DNA of 64,000 nt from Terrimonas pollutisoli (GTDB taxonomy: Bacteria > Bacteroidota > Bacteroidia > Chitinophagales > Chitinophagaceae): assembly GCF_029360765.1 (NCBI RefSeq), contig NZ_JARKNA010000004.1, positions 396,388 through 460,387 of the forward strand, read 5' to 3'. Numbering within the stretch: the stretch's first letter is position 1; each line of letters opens with the position of its first letter. A program made the position numbers and the translations under genes. This document shows positions 1 to 8,206 of the stretch, piece after piece. Under the pieces are notes generated by a model that had not been told where the DNA came from, made no database searches, and worked only from the letters and a program-made list of their open reading frames with translations.

Positions 1-5
1 ACCTT

Positions 6-824
6 TCACTTTTTTCTTAGGGTAATAATATAATAATCGCCTATACTTTTCCAGGGCCATTTTGTTTTCCATTTGTCCTCCATTTTAACCAGGCGCCGGT
101 AAAGAGTTGGGTGCTTCTCCGCAAATCCCTGCAAATAGGATGGCGGCACAAGGGTGCACAAACCTTCTAAACTGACAACTTCAAAATTGCTACTGATATT
201 TTTTTTGATAAAAGATGGATTGTAATACCAGCAACGGAAATATTCTCCTTCAATATGCGCTTTTGCGCCCTTGCTGCCGTTAAACCGCCGAAAAGCCGTT
301 TTAAATTTTCCTTTAAAAAGCAGGGAAAATTCCCAAAGACAAAATTTGGGCAATAACACAAGAACCACAAAGCCGCCCGGTTTCAACAGGTCGTCAAAAG
401 AGGACAACACCTTTGACAATTCGTTTGTACAATTTAATCCCGCGAAGTTGGAGAAAGTAAGATCGAACGGCCCCTTGTTGGATAAATCTTCCAATGTGGT
501 ATAAGAACATAATTCAGTGCTGACACTCATTTGCAGGCCATTCAACCTTGCTTTTTCTTTTAACATCACCTGCATGACATCTGAAATATCTGTCGCATGC
601 ACGGTATGACCCAATTGTGCAAAAAAGATCGCATCGTCGCCGGTGCCTGCATTTAGTTCCAGAATGGAAGAAGAGGGTTTTAAATGAGCTAATACCTGAT
701 CCCTCACTCTTTTTCTTTTGTACTGAATAATGGTATCATTGGCATACAACTCGTCAAAAAAACTAGCTTGCTTGCTGAATGCAGCGGCAGCCTTTTTTTC
801 GTTTATGGTGGTTAGTTCACTCAT
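6..824 (-). CDS. Class I SAM-dependent methyltransferase
   Basis: This 272-residue protein should transfer a methyl group from S-adenosylmethionine to an unidentified acceptor in the cytoplasm. Residues 55-64 (LELNAGTGDD) are the glycine-rich SAM-binding motif I, and Asp79 in HATDIS is the acidic residue that contacts the ribose in this fold. The C-terminal third is rich in Trp, Tyr and Phe and does not reveal the substrate. The start codon overlaps the stop codon of the upstream radical SAM gene by 4 bases (ATGA type), so the two are probably translationally coupled as the last genes of a leftward operon. Placement beside a polysaccharide locus suggests a sugar, lipid or secondary-metabolite acceptor, but that is inference. 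Confidence 0.85.
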   Translation of the reverse strand: MSELTTINEKKAAAAFSKQASFFDELYANDTIIQYKRKRVRDQVLAHLKPSSSILELNAGTGDDAIFFAQLGHTVHATDISDVMQVMLKEKARLNGLQMSVSTELCSYTTLEDLSNKGPFDLTFSNFAGLNCTNELSKVLSSFDDLLKPGGFVVLVLLPKFCLWEFSLLFKGKFKTAFRRFNGSKGAKAHIEGEYFRCWYYNPSFIKKNISSNFEVVSLEGLCTLVPPSYLQGFAEKHPTLYRRLVKMEDKWKTKWPWKSIGDYYIITLRKK

Positions 825-2302
825 GCCGTCATATTTTCAAGCGAGTCCAATCTTCTCTTATCCAGCCAGGCCGCTGGGGCGTAATAAAAAAAGGATAAAG
901 CTTTCTTTACCGTCGCATAACTGATCATAAAAGGCTTAGTCAATAAATTCCGCAATTGTTGAATAGCGAGATGCTTCCGGTAAGTCTTGTGAACATAACG
1001 GTGAAGTTGTTTGTAAAATGCCGGCGCATACGTATTGCGAAATAGTAATGCCAATTCATCAGAGTCGGTCCAGTTTGTCTTTTCTTTCAAATCTTTTTTT
1101 ACCCGCTCATAAAAGACGGTGCCGGGAAGGGGATAGGATACGGAAATGCCAATCTCATACGGAATAAGTTCATTGATCATCCGGATCGTTTTGGAAATAT
1201 CCTCCCTGGTTTCACCGGGGTAGCCAAACTGGATAAAGAAAGATGGATGGATATTATTTTTCTTCAGCAATGCCGTGGCCTTGTAGATCTGTTCAACGGT
1301 GGTGCCTTTATCCATGGCATCCAGGATTTTTTGCGAACCGCTTTCGGCTCCCATCCATACATTTTCACAACCAGCCCTGGCAAGATCACGAACATAATTT
1401 TCCTGCACTAAAAGATCGGCTCTTGCCTGTATCTTAAAACGAAAATGCAGTTTCTCTTTTTCCAATAAATCAGCAAACTCGTGTACCCAACCTGGTTTCA
1501 AACCAAAAATATCGTCGCAAAACCAGATATGATCAAACCCAAATTTCTCTTTCAGCATTTTTAATTCTGTAACGACGTTCCGGGGTGATCTTGAATTATA
1601 CCGGTTACCATAAATAGGCTTGGCACACCAGTTACATTTAAAGGGACAACCCCTTGTGGTAGCCATATTCATAGAGAAGTAGCCTTTGTGCCTCAACCAT
1701 GTTTTCCGGTATATTTCCAGGTCAATAAGATCCCAGGCCGGAAAGGGAAGGCTGTCAAGATCTTTCATTACATTTCTTTTTGCCGTTTTTACTACAGCCT
1801 CTTTTTCCTTATAAGCAAGCCCTGCAATGGACAGAAAATCCGTTTGCTGCTGGTTGATCATGCTAACCAGTTCCAACAACGTTTGCTCAGCCTCCCCCAA
1901 TAATATAAAATCGGCGCCTTCCTGCAAATATTGTTCATAGTGATCTGTTGAGTCGGAACTTGAAATAATGACCGTGCAATTATTTTCTTTAGCCAGCTTT
2001 ATCATCTTAAAGGCTGCTTCACGCATATTGGTCAGGCACATCTTGGTGAGATAATTGAAGCCATCGTCATATAAAACAAGAAAGGCCGGTTGATGATTAG
2101 CTAAAGACGGGAGGATGTCTCCGGGACCATGCGCAAACATTGTATCAAAGAAAGAAATGTTGTATCCCTGTTGCCTCATCAGCGCCGCTGCATACAAACT
2201 GCCAATAGGCGCATAGGGCTGGCCCGTGGCCCATTGCTTAGGGTCAAACCGGAGAAAATAGGAATGGGAGAAAAGAATGTTTGTTGATCCGCTGATACGC
2301 AT
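821..2302 (-). CDS. B12-binding-type radical SAM protein
   Basis: A 493-residue protein with the two-part layout of cobalamin-binding radical SAM enzymes. Residues about 20-160 resemble the Rossmann-like B12-binding domain, without the DxHxxG motif of methionine synthase, which is common in this class. The radical SAM barrel follows, with the iron-sulfur motif CX3CX2C at Cys219, Cys223 and Cys226 (GCPFKCNWCAKP). A later GAESG motif fits SAM binding. Members of this class methylate unactivated carbons or phosphorus or do other radical chemistry on lipids and natural products. The gene overlaps the downstream methyltransferase by 4 bases and follows a membrane-protein gene after 113 bases. The substrate cannot be read from the sequence. 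Confidence 0.88.
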   Translation of the reverse strand: MRISGSTNILFSHSYFLRFDPKQWATGQPYAPIGSLYAAALMRQQGYNISFFDTMFAHGPGDILPSLANHQPAFLVLYDDGFNYLTKMCLTNMREAAFKMIKLAKENNCTVIISSSDSTDHYEQYLQEGADFILLGEAEQTLLELVSMINQQQTDFLSIAGLAYKEKEAVVKTAKRNVMKDLDSLPFPAWDLIDLEIYRKTWLRHKGYFSMNMATTRGCPFKCNWCAKPIYGNRYNSRSPRNVVTELKMLKEKFGFDHIWFCDDIFGLKPGWVHEFADLLEKEKLHFRFKIQARADLLVQENYVRDLARAGCENVWMGAESGSQKILDAMDKGTTVEQIYKATALLKKNNIHPSFFIQFGYPGETREDISKTIRMINELIPYEIGISVSYPLPGTVFYERVKKDLKEKTNWTDSDELALLFRNTYAPAFYKQLHRYVHKTYRKHLAIQQLRNLLTKPFMISYATVKKALSFFYYAPAAWLDKRRLDSLENMTA

Positions 2303-2415
2303 AAATTAACAAGTTGTGATTTAAATAACCAATCGTAAATGCGAAAATTGGGGTTGCTTTTAACTTCATCTAAGGAACAGCAGAAGACAAAAATTGAAAT
2401 GATTGTTTCATGAAT

Positions 2416-3597
2416 TTAAGTTTTAAGATGGTTTGGTTGGTTTAGTTCTATAGAAAGAAGGTTTTTATACCGTTTGGTAAAAAGTATAATAAACACCAGG
2501 TAATAAGATATATTGAACCGGTCGCTAAGATCGGGGAACAAAATAAATTTTAATAGGATGAGCACTCCTAATAAAAGGGACAGTTGTTGATCAAATGTAA
2601 ATTTCCCAAAACGAGAATCAGAAGGGAGCAGGAGGAATAACAAAAAAAGAAGGAACAGTGGGACGTTAAAATGTAATAGCGAAGTAATAAGCCGGGAGTA
2701 TAGCAACTCCAGGTAGCCGGCTAACGAAAAATGGGAATACTCAACTCCCGAAAGGTTGAGGTGTCGTATAAATGTTGGGTAATAAAATACATTCCAGCCA
2801 AAAGGCTTAAGTGTTGCGGTTGTAATTCCAAAATAGAATACAATAAAGGCGGACAACATTATGATATAAGACTTGAGTTGCATTTTTTTTTGCCAGTTCT
2901 TAGATAAAAACAAAAAAGAAAGGATACAAACGCAAGGAATAATATTGTCAAGGCGGGTAAATATGGATAATGTCATGAATAAAAATATCCACTTTAAAGA
3001 AGACTTTTCGATAATAAAATAAAAACTAAATAGCAATAAAAGCGCCGACAAAGAATCCGGAGTTGATAATCTTGCGAGAGATATCATTGGCTCGGAATAC
3101 ATAATGAATAAACTCACTAAAAAGGCGAATAAAATTTTCAAATATTTCGCCAGCCAATAAAATACAAGAAATCCAATTAAAATGTAAGCTAATATCGATG
3201 GTAAAACTGTTGAGATGGGTAATGAAAACCCCATCTTATAAGCTAAATTCACCAGCTCAACATACGCCGGTTTGATTGCATAAAAAGGGAGAATGCTATA
3301 AAACTCATTAGGGTATGTCGCCCATCTTTTTCTACGTTCATTACCTGCTATTTGTAAGGTATAATTTGTTTCAGGTACCACGTCCTTAACGCTGCTATAA
3401 GTTTTTTGATGTATTTCATTTACGTCCTTATGAGTCTTTTGAATAACCAGGGCAATATATCCCAGCATATCCCAATTGTAAAGTGGTCGCCTGTAAGCAT
3501 AAGTAGCTATCAGCAAAAGACAGAAAGAATAAAGGCAAATAAAAAGAGCGGCTATTATACTGTCTTTCTTGTAGTATTTGAGGAGGAAAGCATTCAT
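2416..3597 (-). CDS. Polytopic membrane protein, possibly a GT-C-like glycosyltransferase
   Basis: I do not recognise a named family with confidence. The 393-residue product has roughly ten hydrophobic segments, beginning with one at residues 14-34. A polar loop of about 70 residues follows (residues 35-105), with an acidic-aromatic stretch YNWDMLGY near its start. A short N-terminal segment followed by a periplasmic loop carrying an Asp is what lipid-linked-sugar (GT-C fold) glycosyltransferases look like, so transfer of a sugar from a polyprenyl phosphate is possible. The C-terminal tail is short and polar. The gene looks more AT-rich than its neighbours, as membrane-protein genes often are. 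It sits between two radical SAM genes on the same strand. Confidence 0.6.
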   Translation of the reverse strand: MNAFLLKYYKKDSIIAALFICLYSFCLLLIATYAYRRPLYNWDMLGYIALVIQKTHKDVNEIHQKTYSSVKDVVPETNYTLQIAGNERRKRWATYPNEFYSILPFYAIKPAYVELVNLAYKMGFSLPISTVLPSILAYILIGFLVFYWLAKYLKILFAFLVSLFIMYSEPMISLARLSTPDSLSALLLLFSFYFIIEKSSLKWIFLFMTLSIFTRLDNIIPCVCILSFLFLSKNWQKKMQLKSYIIMLSAFIVFYFGITTATLKPFGWNVFYYPTFIRHLNLSGVEYSHFSLAGYLELLYSRLITSLLHFNVPLFLLFLLFLLLPSDSRFGKFTFDQQLSLLLGVLILLKFILFPDLSDRFNISYYLVFIILFTKRYKNLLSIELNQPNHLKT

Positions 3598-3654
3598 TTG
3601 ACAGATAATAGTTATTGATTTATCGGTGAAGAGTAAACTGACAATAATTTATTT

Positions 3655-4710
3655 TCATAGTTTCCTTAGGTTCGTCCCTGGTTTCAAATTCAAATAGCAC
3701 ACACATTTTTTGCAGGTGGCATTTTTATCGATATCAAGTGTTTTTCTGAAATCAATCGCATGCCCGCTGTTAAGAATTGTATGCAGTTCCCCTCGGTGGA
3801 TATTTCCTATTGGGTCATGAAAAAAACAAGGCCTCACCGTACCATCGGCTTCTACTACCGCGGACACCCATGGCGCATTGCATTTTTTATAAGGGAATGG
3901 ATTCAATCCGTAAAAAGCGGCATAGTAACTATAAATGTTGCGCAGTTTGGCAGGGCTTTCCGCTATAAAGTGATGCGCCAAATCAATTTCATGCTTTTGA
4001 ATAATTGTTTCAATAATGTTATGTAGTTCAGAGAGTTCATTTTCGGAAATCAAAATTTCATGTTGCCGCTGATTGCTCCACAATATTTCACGATTGAAAG
4101 CATGACTGCTGACATCGGCGGGTAAAAAGCTGATCCTGTTCAGCCCAATCTCTTTGGCTGTTTCAATAATAGCGGGCCAGTAGCGGAAGTTGAGCCGGTG
4201 AATGACCGTCCTTCCGGAGATTGAAAAACTGGGCGCCAGGTTTTTTACACTGCGCACTCCTTCTTTTAGTTTTTGAAAGGCGCCGGGTATATTGCGTATC
4301 GTGTTGTGCACTTCTTCATTGCCATCTAATGAAACGATGATTTCATCTACCCATCTTACCAGTTGTTCGGCATTTTTTTTAAGTGTAAGTCCTGTTGAAA
4401 GCAATGATATTTTTATCCCGTGATTTCCCAATATTTCACAAAAGCGGAAAAAATTCGGATTCAGGAGTGCTTCTCCGCCCGACATCAACACTTGCTGAGT
4501 ACCTAATTTTTTTAAAGAAACAAGGAGCCTGGTTATGTCGTTTTCTGTAAGCTGTTTCAGGTTGCTATTATCTTTCCAGATGTCGCACATGATGCACCGG
4601 CAGTTGCAAGCACTATGCGGCATCAGGATTACAATAGGCAGGCTCGTTATTACATTTGTCTGCAAACTGCGGTAACGCTTATAGGTATCATATATGGACT
4701 GAGTAAACAT
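3655..4710 (-). CDS. Radical SAM protein with SPASM-like C-terminal domain
   Basis: A 351-residue radical SAM enzyme. The 4Fe-4S-binding motif CX3CX2C lies near the N terminus at Cys35, Cys39 and Cys42 (CNCRCIMC), followed by the MSGGEALL motif that contacts the SAM amino group. The C-terminal part carries additional cysteines (KKCNAPW, RPCFF, ATCKKCVC) in the arrangement of a SPASM/twitch domain that holds auxiliary clusters. SPASM enzymes modify peptides, proteins or sugars. The gene starts directly at the stop codon of the upstream methyltransferase gene, with no intervening base, which points to one transcript. No precursor peptide gene is evident next to it. Confidence 0.87.
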   Translation of the reverse strand: MFTQSIYDTYKRYRSLQTNVITSLPIVILMPHSACNCRCIMCDIWKDNSNLKQLTENDITRLLVSLKKLGTQQVLMSGGEALLNPNFFRFCEILGNHGIKISLLSTGLTLKKNAEQLVRWVDEIIVSLDGNEEVHNTIRNIPGAFQKLKEGVRSVKNLAPSFSISGRTVIHRLNFRYWPAIIETAKEIGLNRISFLPADVSSHAFNREILWSNQRQHEILISENELSELHNIIETIIQKHEIDLAHHFIAESPAKLRNIYSYYAAFYGLNPFPYKKCNAPWVSAVVEADGTVRPCFFHDPIGNIHRGELHTILNSGHAIDFRKTLDIDKNATCKKCVCYLNLKPGTNLRKL

Positions 4711-5448
4711 CTAAGGGTGGTTTGACTGAATGCAGATCCAATGAAATGGATTTTTATTACCAGGTAATTTATTGAGCAGGCTTTTAGGATCGGAGAGGAC
4801 GGAATAATTATATCCCTGCAATTCATCCAGGCTATGATGAAAATAAAAATCAGTCATTTGGCTAAAGCCGGCTGACTCATAATAATGCCGTGAACGCTGT
4901 TGTGCTGCCAGCACCTCTGAAAGCGGATAAAAGGGTGAGTCGATAATATGGATTTCGCCTCCGGGTTTTAAGAGCGGAATAGTGTTCCTGATCGTTTCAT
5001 CGATTGAAGCGAAATACTGAATGGAGGCTGCAAAAATGATAGAATCAAATCTTTTTTCTTTGAATACTCCGGGTTCCAGGTACACATACATGAAATGGAG
5101 ATTAGGTATGTGCTGAAAAACCCGTGCAGCCTGTTGTATTTCTGTAAAATTGATATCAGTGCCTATTACTCTGCTGCCAGGGATAAAAGAAAGCCGGTGG
5201 GATAGCCACCCGTTTCCACAGCCTGGTTCCAATATGTCAAGTGGTTTCTTTTTTCTTTTTAGATAGGAAATAAGTTTTTGGGAAGAATGTTTGCGAAGCT
5301 GCCACTCTTTATAGTGTGGATGTGTAGTTTGAATATTGGGCAGGTTGATCAACTCTTCGTCGCTGTAAATACGTCCTTCCTGGCGGCGCAGACGAATATA
5401 TAATGTTTCAAAATCAGGTTTGGCAATATGATAACCGGTTTGGGTCAT
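4711..5448 (-). CDS. Class I SAM-dependent methyltransferase
   Basis: A 245-residue cytoplasmic methyltransferase. The SAM-binding motif I is at residues 72-82 (ILEPGCGNGWL) and the acidic motif II at GTDIN, residues 96-100. An HIIDSPFYP segment follows the fourth strand. The first 60 residues form a helical cap that may bind the substrate. The gene overlaps the 3' end of the next upstream methyltransferase by 4 bases and abuts the SPASM radical SAM gene, so the three are almost certainly co-expressed. The acceptor is unknown. Similar enzymes occur in polysaccharide and lipid-modification clusters. Confidence 0.83.
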   Translation of the reverse strand: MTQTGYHIAKPDFETLYIRLRRQEGRIYSDEELINLPNIQTTHPHYKEWQLRKHSSQKLISYLKRKKKPLDILEPGCGNGWLSHRLSFIPGSRVIGTDINFTEIQQAARVFQHIPNLHFMYVYLEPGVFKEKRFDSIIFAASIQYFASIDETIRNTIPLLKPGGEIHIIDSPFYPLSEVLAAQQRSRHYYESAGFSQMTDFYFHHSLDELQGYNYSVLSDPKSLLNKLPGNKNPFHWICIQSNHP

Positions 5449-6110
5449 TTTGTTTTGGTGATCGTAAAAATGAAATTTTTTTCCAATATATTTTTAACGG
5501 AATGCACACATTGCAAATGATAGCCGTGGTGAGCAGCTTTGCTATGTATCATGTTCATATCACATCCGTCGAAAAGAACCATATAGCACCCTGTGTTGTT
5601 ATGCACGTAATCGCCGAGCCGGGCAAACAGATTTTCAAAATATTCGCCGTTTTCACCGCAGCACCAGGCGTAATCTTTAAATGTTTGCGGCTGTTTTTTA
5701 TAGTAGGGCGGATTGATAGCAATGACGTCGAATGACTGAATGGGGATGTTTAAAAAAAGATCAGATTCAATGATGGTTAGCGATTGCCGGTTTTCCTGGC
5801 TGTTTTTTTGTAAACACTCAATGGCAATCGGGTTAATATCCGTGGCAGTGACAATGGCTCCCTTTTTTGCGGCATGGATCGAGATTAGACCGCTACCGGC
5901 ACCCAGTTCCAAAAATCGTTTTCCCTGTAATGCAATGCCTTCGATATATTGTAACAATAACTGAGTGCTAAAAAAGAAAGCGGGGTGGAATACTTCCGGC
6001 GGTATTTCAAGACAAATATCGCCATGACGATATTGCCTTGTTTTGGAAAGATATCTTACCAGCAGGGGTTTATAAGTCTTCCCGACAATATGTTTGATGA
6101 CGCTTTTCAA
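5445..6110 (-). CDS. Methyltransferase with NPPY motif (HemK/PrmA/RlmG-like fold)
   Basis: A 221-residue SAM-dependent methyltransferase. Motif I is FLELGAGSGL (about 66-75), the acidic ribose contact is in ATDINPIA, and the catalytic-type motif NPPYY lies at residues 133-137. An NPPY motif is typical of enzymes that methylate an amide or a base nitrogen, such as HemK/PrmC, PrmA and RlmG relatives, so a nitrogen acceptor is more likely here than in the two neighbouring methyltransferases. This is the first gene of the leftward operon. The 556-bp intergenic region upstream carries the dyad-symmetric repeats. Confidence 0.8.
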   Translation of the reverse strand: MKSVIKHIVGKTYKPLLVRYLSKTRQYRHGDICLEIPPEVFHPAFFFSTQLLLQYIEGIALQGKRFLELGAGSGLISIHAAKKGAIVTATDINPIAIECLQKNSQENRQSLTIIESDLFLNIPIQSFDVIAINPPYYKKQPQTFKDYAWCCGENGEYFENLFARLGDYVHNNTGCYMVLFDGCDMNMIHSKAAHHGYHLQCVHSVKNILEKNFIFTITKTK

Positions 6111-6182
6111 TGTTCGATTAAATGGTTTACTGCGTTAATGCGTTTAATTATTCCTGACAGGTTGGTTTAATTTTAAATTTTT

Positions 6183-6355
6183 AACCATATTCCGTCTGAC
6201 ATTGCTGTCTTTAAACAGTCTGTTAACCTTAATAGAATAATGTTTTATTTGAGCATTGATCTTATTAGCTTATTTGACAGAACTTCTTAAAAGGGTGCAA
6301 TAAGGTAATAAGGTTGAATCAGTAAAATTGGTTTTTCTACTAAGGTTTATCTTAA
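6183..6355. repeat. Dyad-symmetric intergenic repeat, copy 1
   Basis: This copy begins at AACCATATT and ends at CTAAGGTTTATCTTAA. It aligns with the unit at 6441-6605 over most of its length, including CAGTCTGTTAACCTT and TAAGGTAATAAGGTTGAATC. Within the unit, TTAACCTTAATAGAA near 6223 is an imperfect inverted copy of TTTTTCTACTAAGG near 6332, so a transcript could fold into a long stem. It shows no coding potential. It resembles a MITE-like or structured-RNA repeat of about 120-170 bp. Confidence 0.7.
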
Positions 6356-6440
6356 TAGATCATAATAATCAGTGTTATCAGCGTTCTATTTTTACATTTT
6401 TAAACAACTTCTTAGATGGTTTAATGCTGTTCATGATTTT

Positions 6441-6605
6441 AACCTTATTTCTGTCTCTGTTCTTGCCGTTAAGGACAGTCTGTTAACCTTAGTAGAAAAA
6501 TGATTCATTTGAACAATGACCTTATTTTGATCGAAGCTCTGCAAACAATACAATAAGGTAATAAGGTTGAATCAGCAATTTGGTTTTTCTACTAAGGTTA
6601 TCTTA
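6441..6605. repeat. Dyad-symmetric intergenic repeat, copy 2
   Basis: This is the second unit, offset by about 253-260 bases from copy 1. Its inverted arms are more regular: TTAACCTTAGTAGAAAAA at about 6483-6500 is the reverse complement of TTTTTCTACTAAGGTTA near 6585-6600. A second nested pair, AACCTTATT at 6441 and AATAAGGTT near 6561, adds to the symmetry. The two units differ by substitutions and small indels, so they are old copies or are held by their structure. Confidence 0.72.
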
Positions 6606-6666
6606 AGACAAAGAATCTCGTGTTATAAAATCGGTTTCAGTCAGCAACTCTAAAAGCAATGTTCTT

Positions 6667-8166
6667 TCAAAATCCTTCAATTTCAGGTTGACGATATTTC
6701 CAAAGCAGCTGTAAGGCTTTTAATTCATAGGGTTTGGCGAAGAAACCTGTTTTATAACGTATAGAAGAAACTGTCCGCAATAGGTTTCTTTTTAACGACG
6801 TCAGCTTCATGTCCGAAATGGTGGGATAGTAGCCATTCAGTACTGTTTCAAAATCCTTTATTTTATTGATCATCTCGGGTGTAAGCCAGGGAGTCAGCGG
6901 ATTTTTGCGCAGATCAAAACTTTCCCATTGCGGGCTTATCCAGTCTTCCAATTTTTCAGGGAAATGAAAGCCGCTTTGCAATACCTTTTTATACATCTCA
7001 CTTCCTTCAGTGGGTACGGGGCTATACACATAAATGATGATCTCAGTTTTGGAATTGATTTCTTTAATTTCTTTGATGAAAGCGATATCCTGGTCAATTT
7101 GTTTCATCACCTGTTCGGGGGTATCAGCAGGTGTACCTAACACAAATGAATATTCGGGAATGATATCAAACTTCGCCATTCTTGCGGCGAAACTTCTTAT
7201 TTCAGCTGCGGATTGGGTACCTCCCTTATCCATTTTTTTCAGGATTTCATCATTGCCTGTTTCAGCGCCGAAAAAGATCATTTTACAACCGCTTTCCCGC
7301 ATCAGTGCTAAAGACGCATCGGAGTATTTGTCAATGGTGTCAATTCTTCCTTCGCCCCACCATACCATGTTTTCTGGTTCGATCAGTTTTGAAAACTCAA
7401 TGGTTCTTTTTTCTGATACAAAAAAATTGTTGTCATGAAATTCGATCGCATTGCCGCCAAAGTTTTCCTTCAGATATTTAATGTCTTTATAGATTCTGTT
7501 GGCCGATTTACCTTTCCACCTGGCATTATAAATGGGCACTACGGCACAAAAAGAACATTTAAAAGGACAGCCCATGCTGGAGTGATAAGCGATGGTTTTG
7601 GTGCCGAGATAGGTTTTGCCCAAATAACGAGGAATTGGATAAAACTGGTTTAATTTTTCATAGGGTAGGGAGGGTAGTTCATCCTGGTCGTATAATTCGT
7701 CTTTTGGAGTTTTAACAATGTTGCCTCCTGTGCTGTAAATAAGATTATGAATCTCTTCAAAATAAGCGTTTGTCTCCAATGCATTTAGCAAAGCCGGAAA
7801 AGTTTTTTCCCCTGGTCCGTTAACAACAAAATCTACATAACCGGAATTCAGGACGGCTGCCGATTGATTGGAAGCAAAATAACCTCCCCATATGATGGTA
7901 ACCTGTGGAAATAACTCACGGATACTTTTTGAAATAGGAATGGCTTGTTTTAGCTGGGGCCCTGGCATAGCAGTACAACCAAAATACCTGAAGTCGCCAT
8001 TGGAGAGATAATTGTAAATCTTTGTCCATGGATCGGTCTCAAGATTACCGTCTACGATCACATAATCATACAGCCCCTCAATAGAAGAGGCAATGCTAAG
8101 AATAGAATTAGGTATCCTCGGCTTATAATTGGCGCTTCGCGGATTGAACAATAAAACCCGGCTCAT
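6667..8166 (-). CDS. B12-binding-type radical SAM protein
   Basis: A 499-residue relative of the protein encoded at 821-2302. Residues 1-140 form the cobalamin-binding-like domain (VLLFNPRS start, then IIWGGYFAS and NGPGEKTF, typical of this class). The radical SAM motif CX3CX2C is at Cys200, Cys204 and Cys207 (GCPFKCSFCAVV). FFGAETGND lies in the second half of the barrel. The domain order matches enzymes such as the hopanoid and bacteriochlorophyll C-methylases, but no specific substrate is indicated. It is 40 bases downstream of the flavin-reductase-like gene on the same strand, so the two are probably co-transcribed. Confidence 0.88.
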   Translation of the reverse strand: MSRVLLFNPRSANYKPRIPNSILSIASSIEGLYDYVIVDGNLETDPWTKIYNYLSNGDFRYFGCTAMPGPQLKQAIPISKSIRELFPQVTIIWGGYFASNQSAAVLNSGYVDFVVNGPGEKTFPALLNALETNAYFEEIHNLIYSTGGNIVKTPKDELYDQDELPSLPYEKLNQFYPIPRYLGKTYLGTKTIAYHSSMGCPFKCSFCAVVPIYNARWKGKSANRIYKDIKYLKENFGGNAIEFHDNNFFVSEKRTIEFSKLIEPENMVWWGEGRIDTIDKYSDASLALMRESGCKMIFFGAETGNDEILKKMDKGGTQSAAEIRSFAARMAKFDIIPEYSFVLGTPADTPEQVMKQIDQDIAFIKEIKEINSKTEIIIYVYSPVPTEGSEMYKKVLQSGFHFPEKLEDWISPQWESFDLRKNPLTPWLTPEMINKIKDFETVLNGYYPTISDMKLTSLKRNLLRTVSSIRYKTGFFAKPYELKALQLLWKYRQPEIEGF

Positions 8167-8206
8167 GCAGGATGGCTTTAAACAGTTGGTACAGTGTTAA
8201 ATCGTA

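Larger units (their letters stand above)
6111..6666. other. Long non-coding gap with two repeat copies
   Basis: This 556-bp stretch lies between the leftward methyltransferase operon and the next leftward radical SAM gene. I find no convincing coding region. Most of it is occupied by two related units of about 170 bp, each with internal dyad symmetry. A promoter for the methyltransferase operon must lie near its left end, but I see no clear TAnnTTTG box there. Confidence 0.6.
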
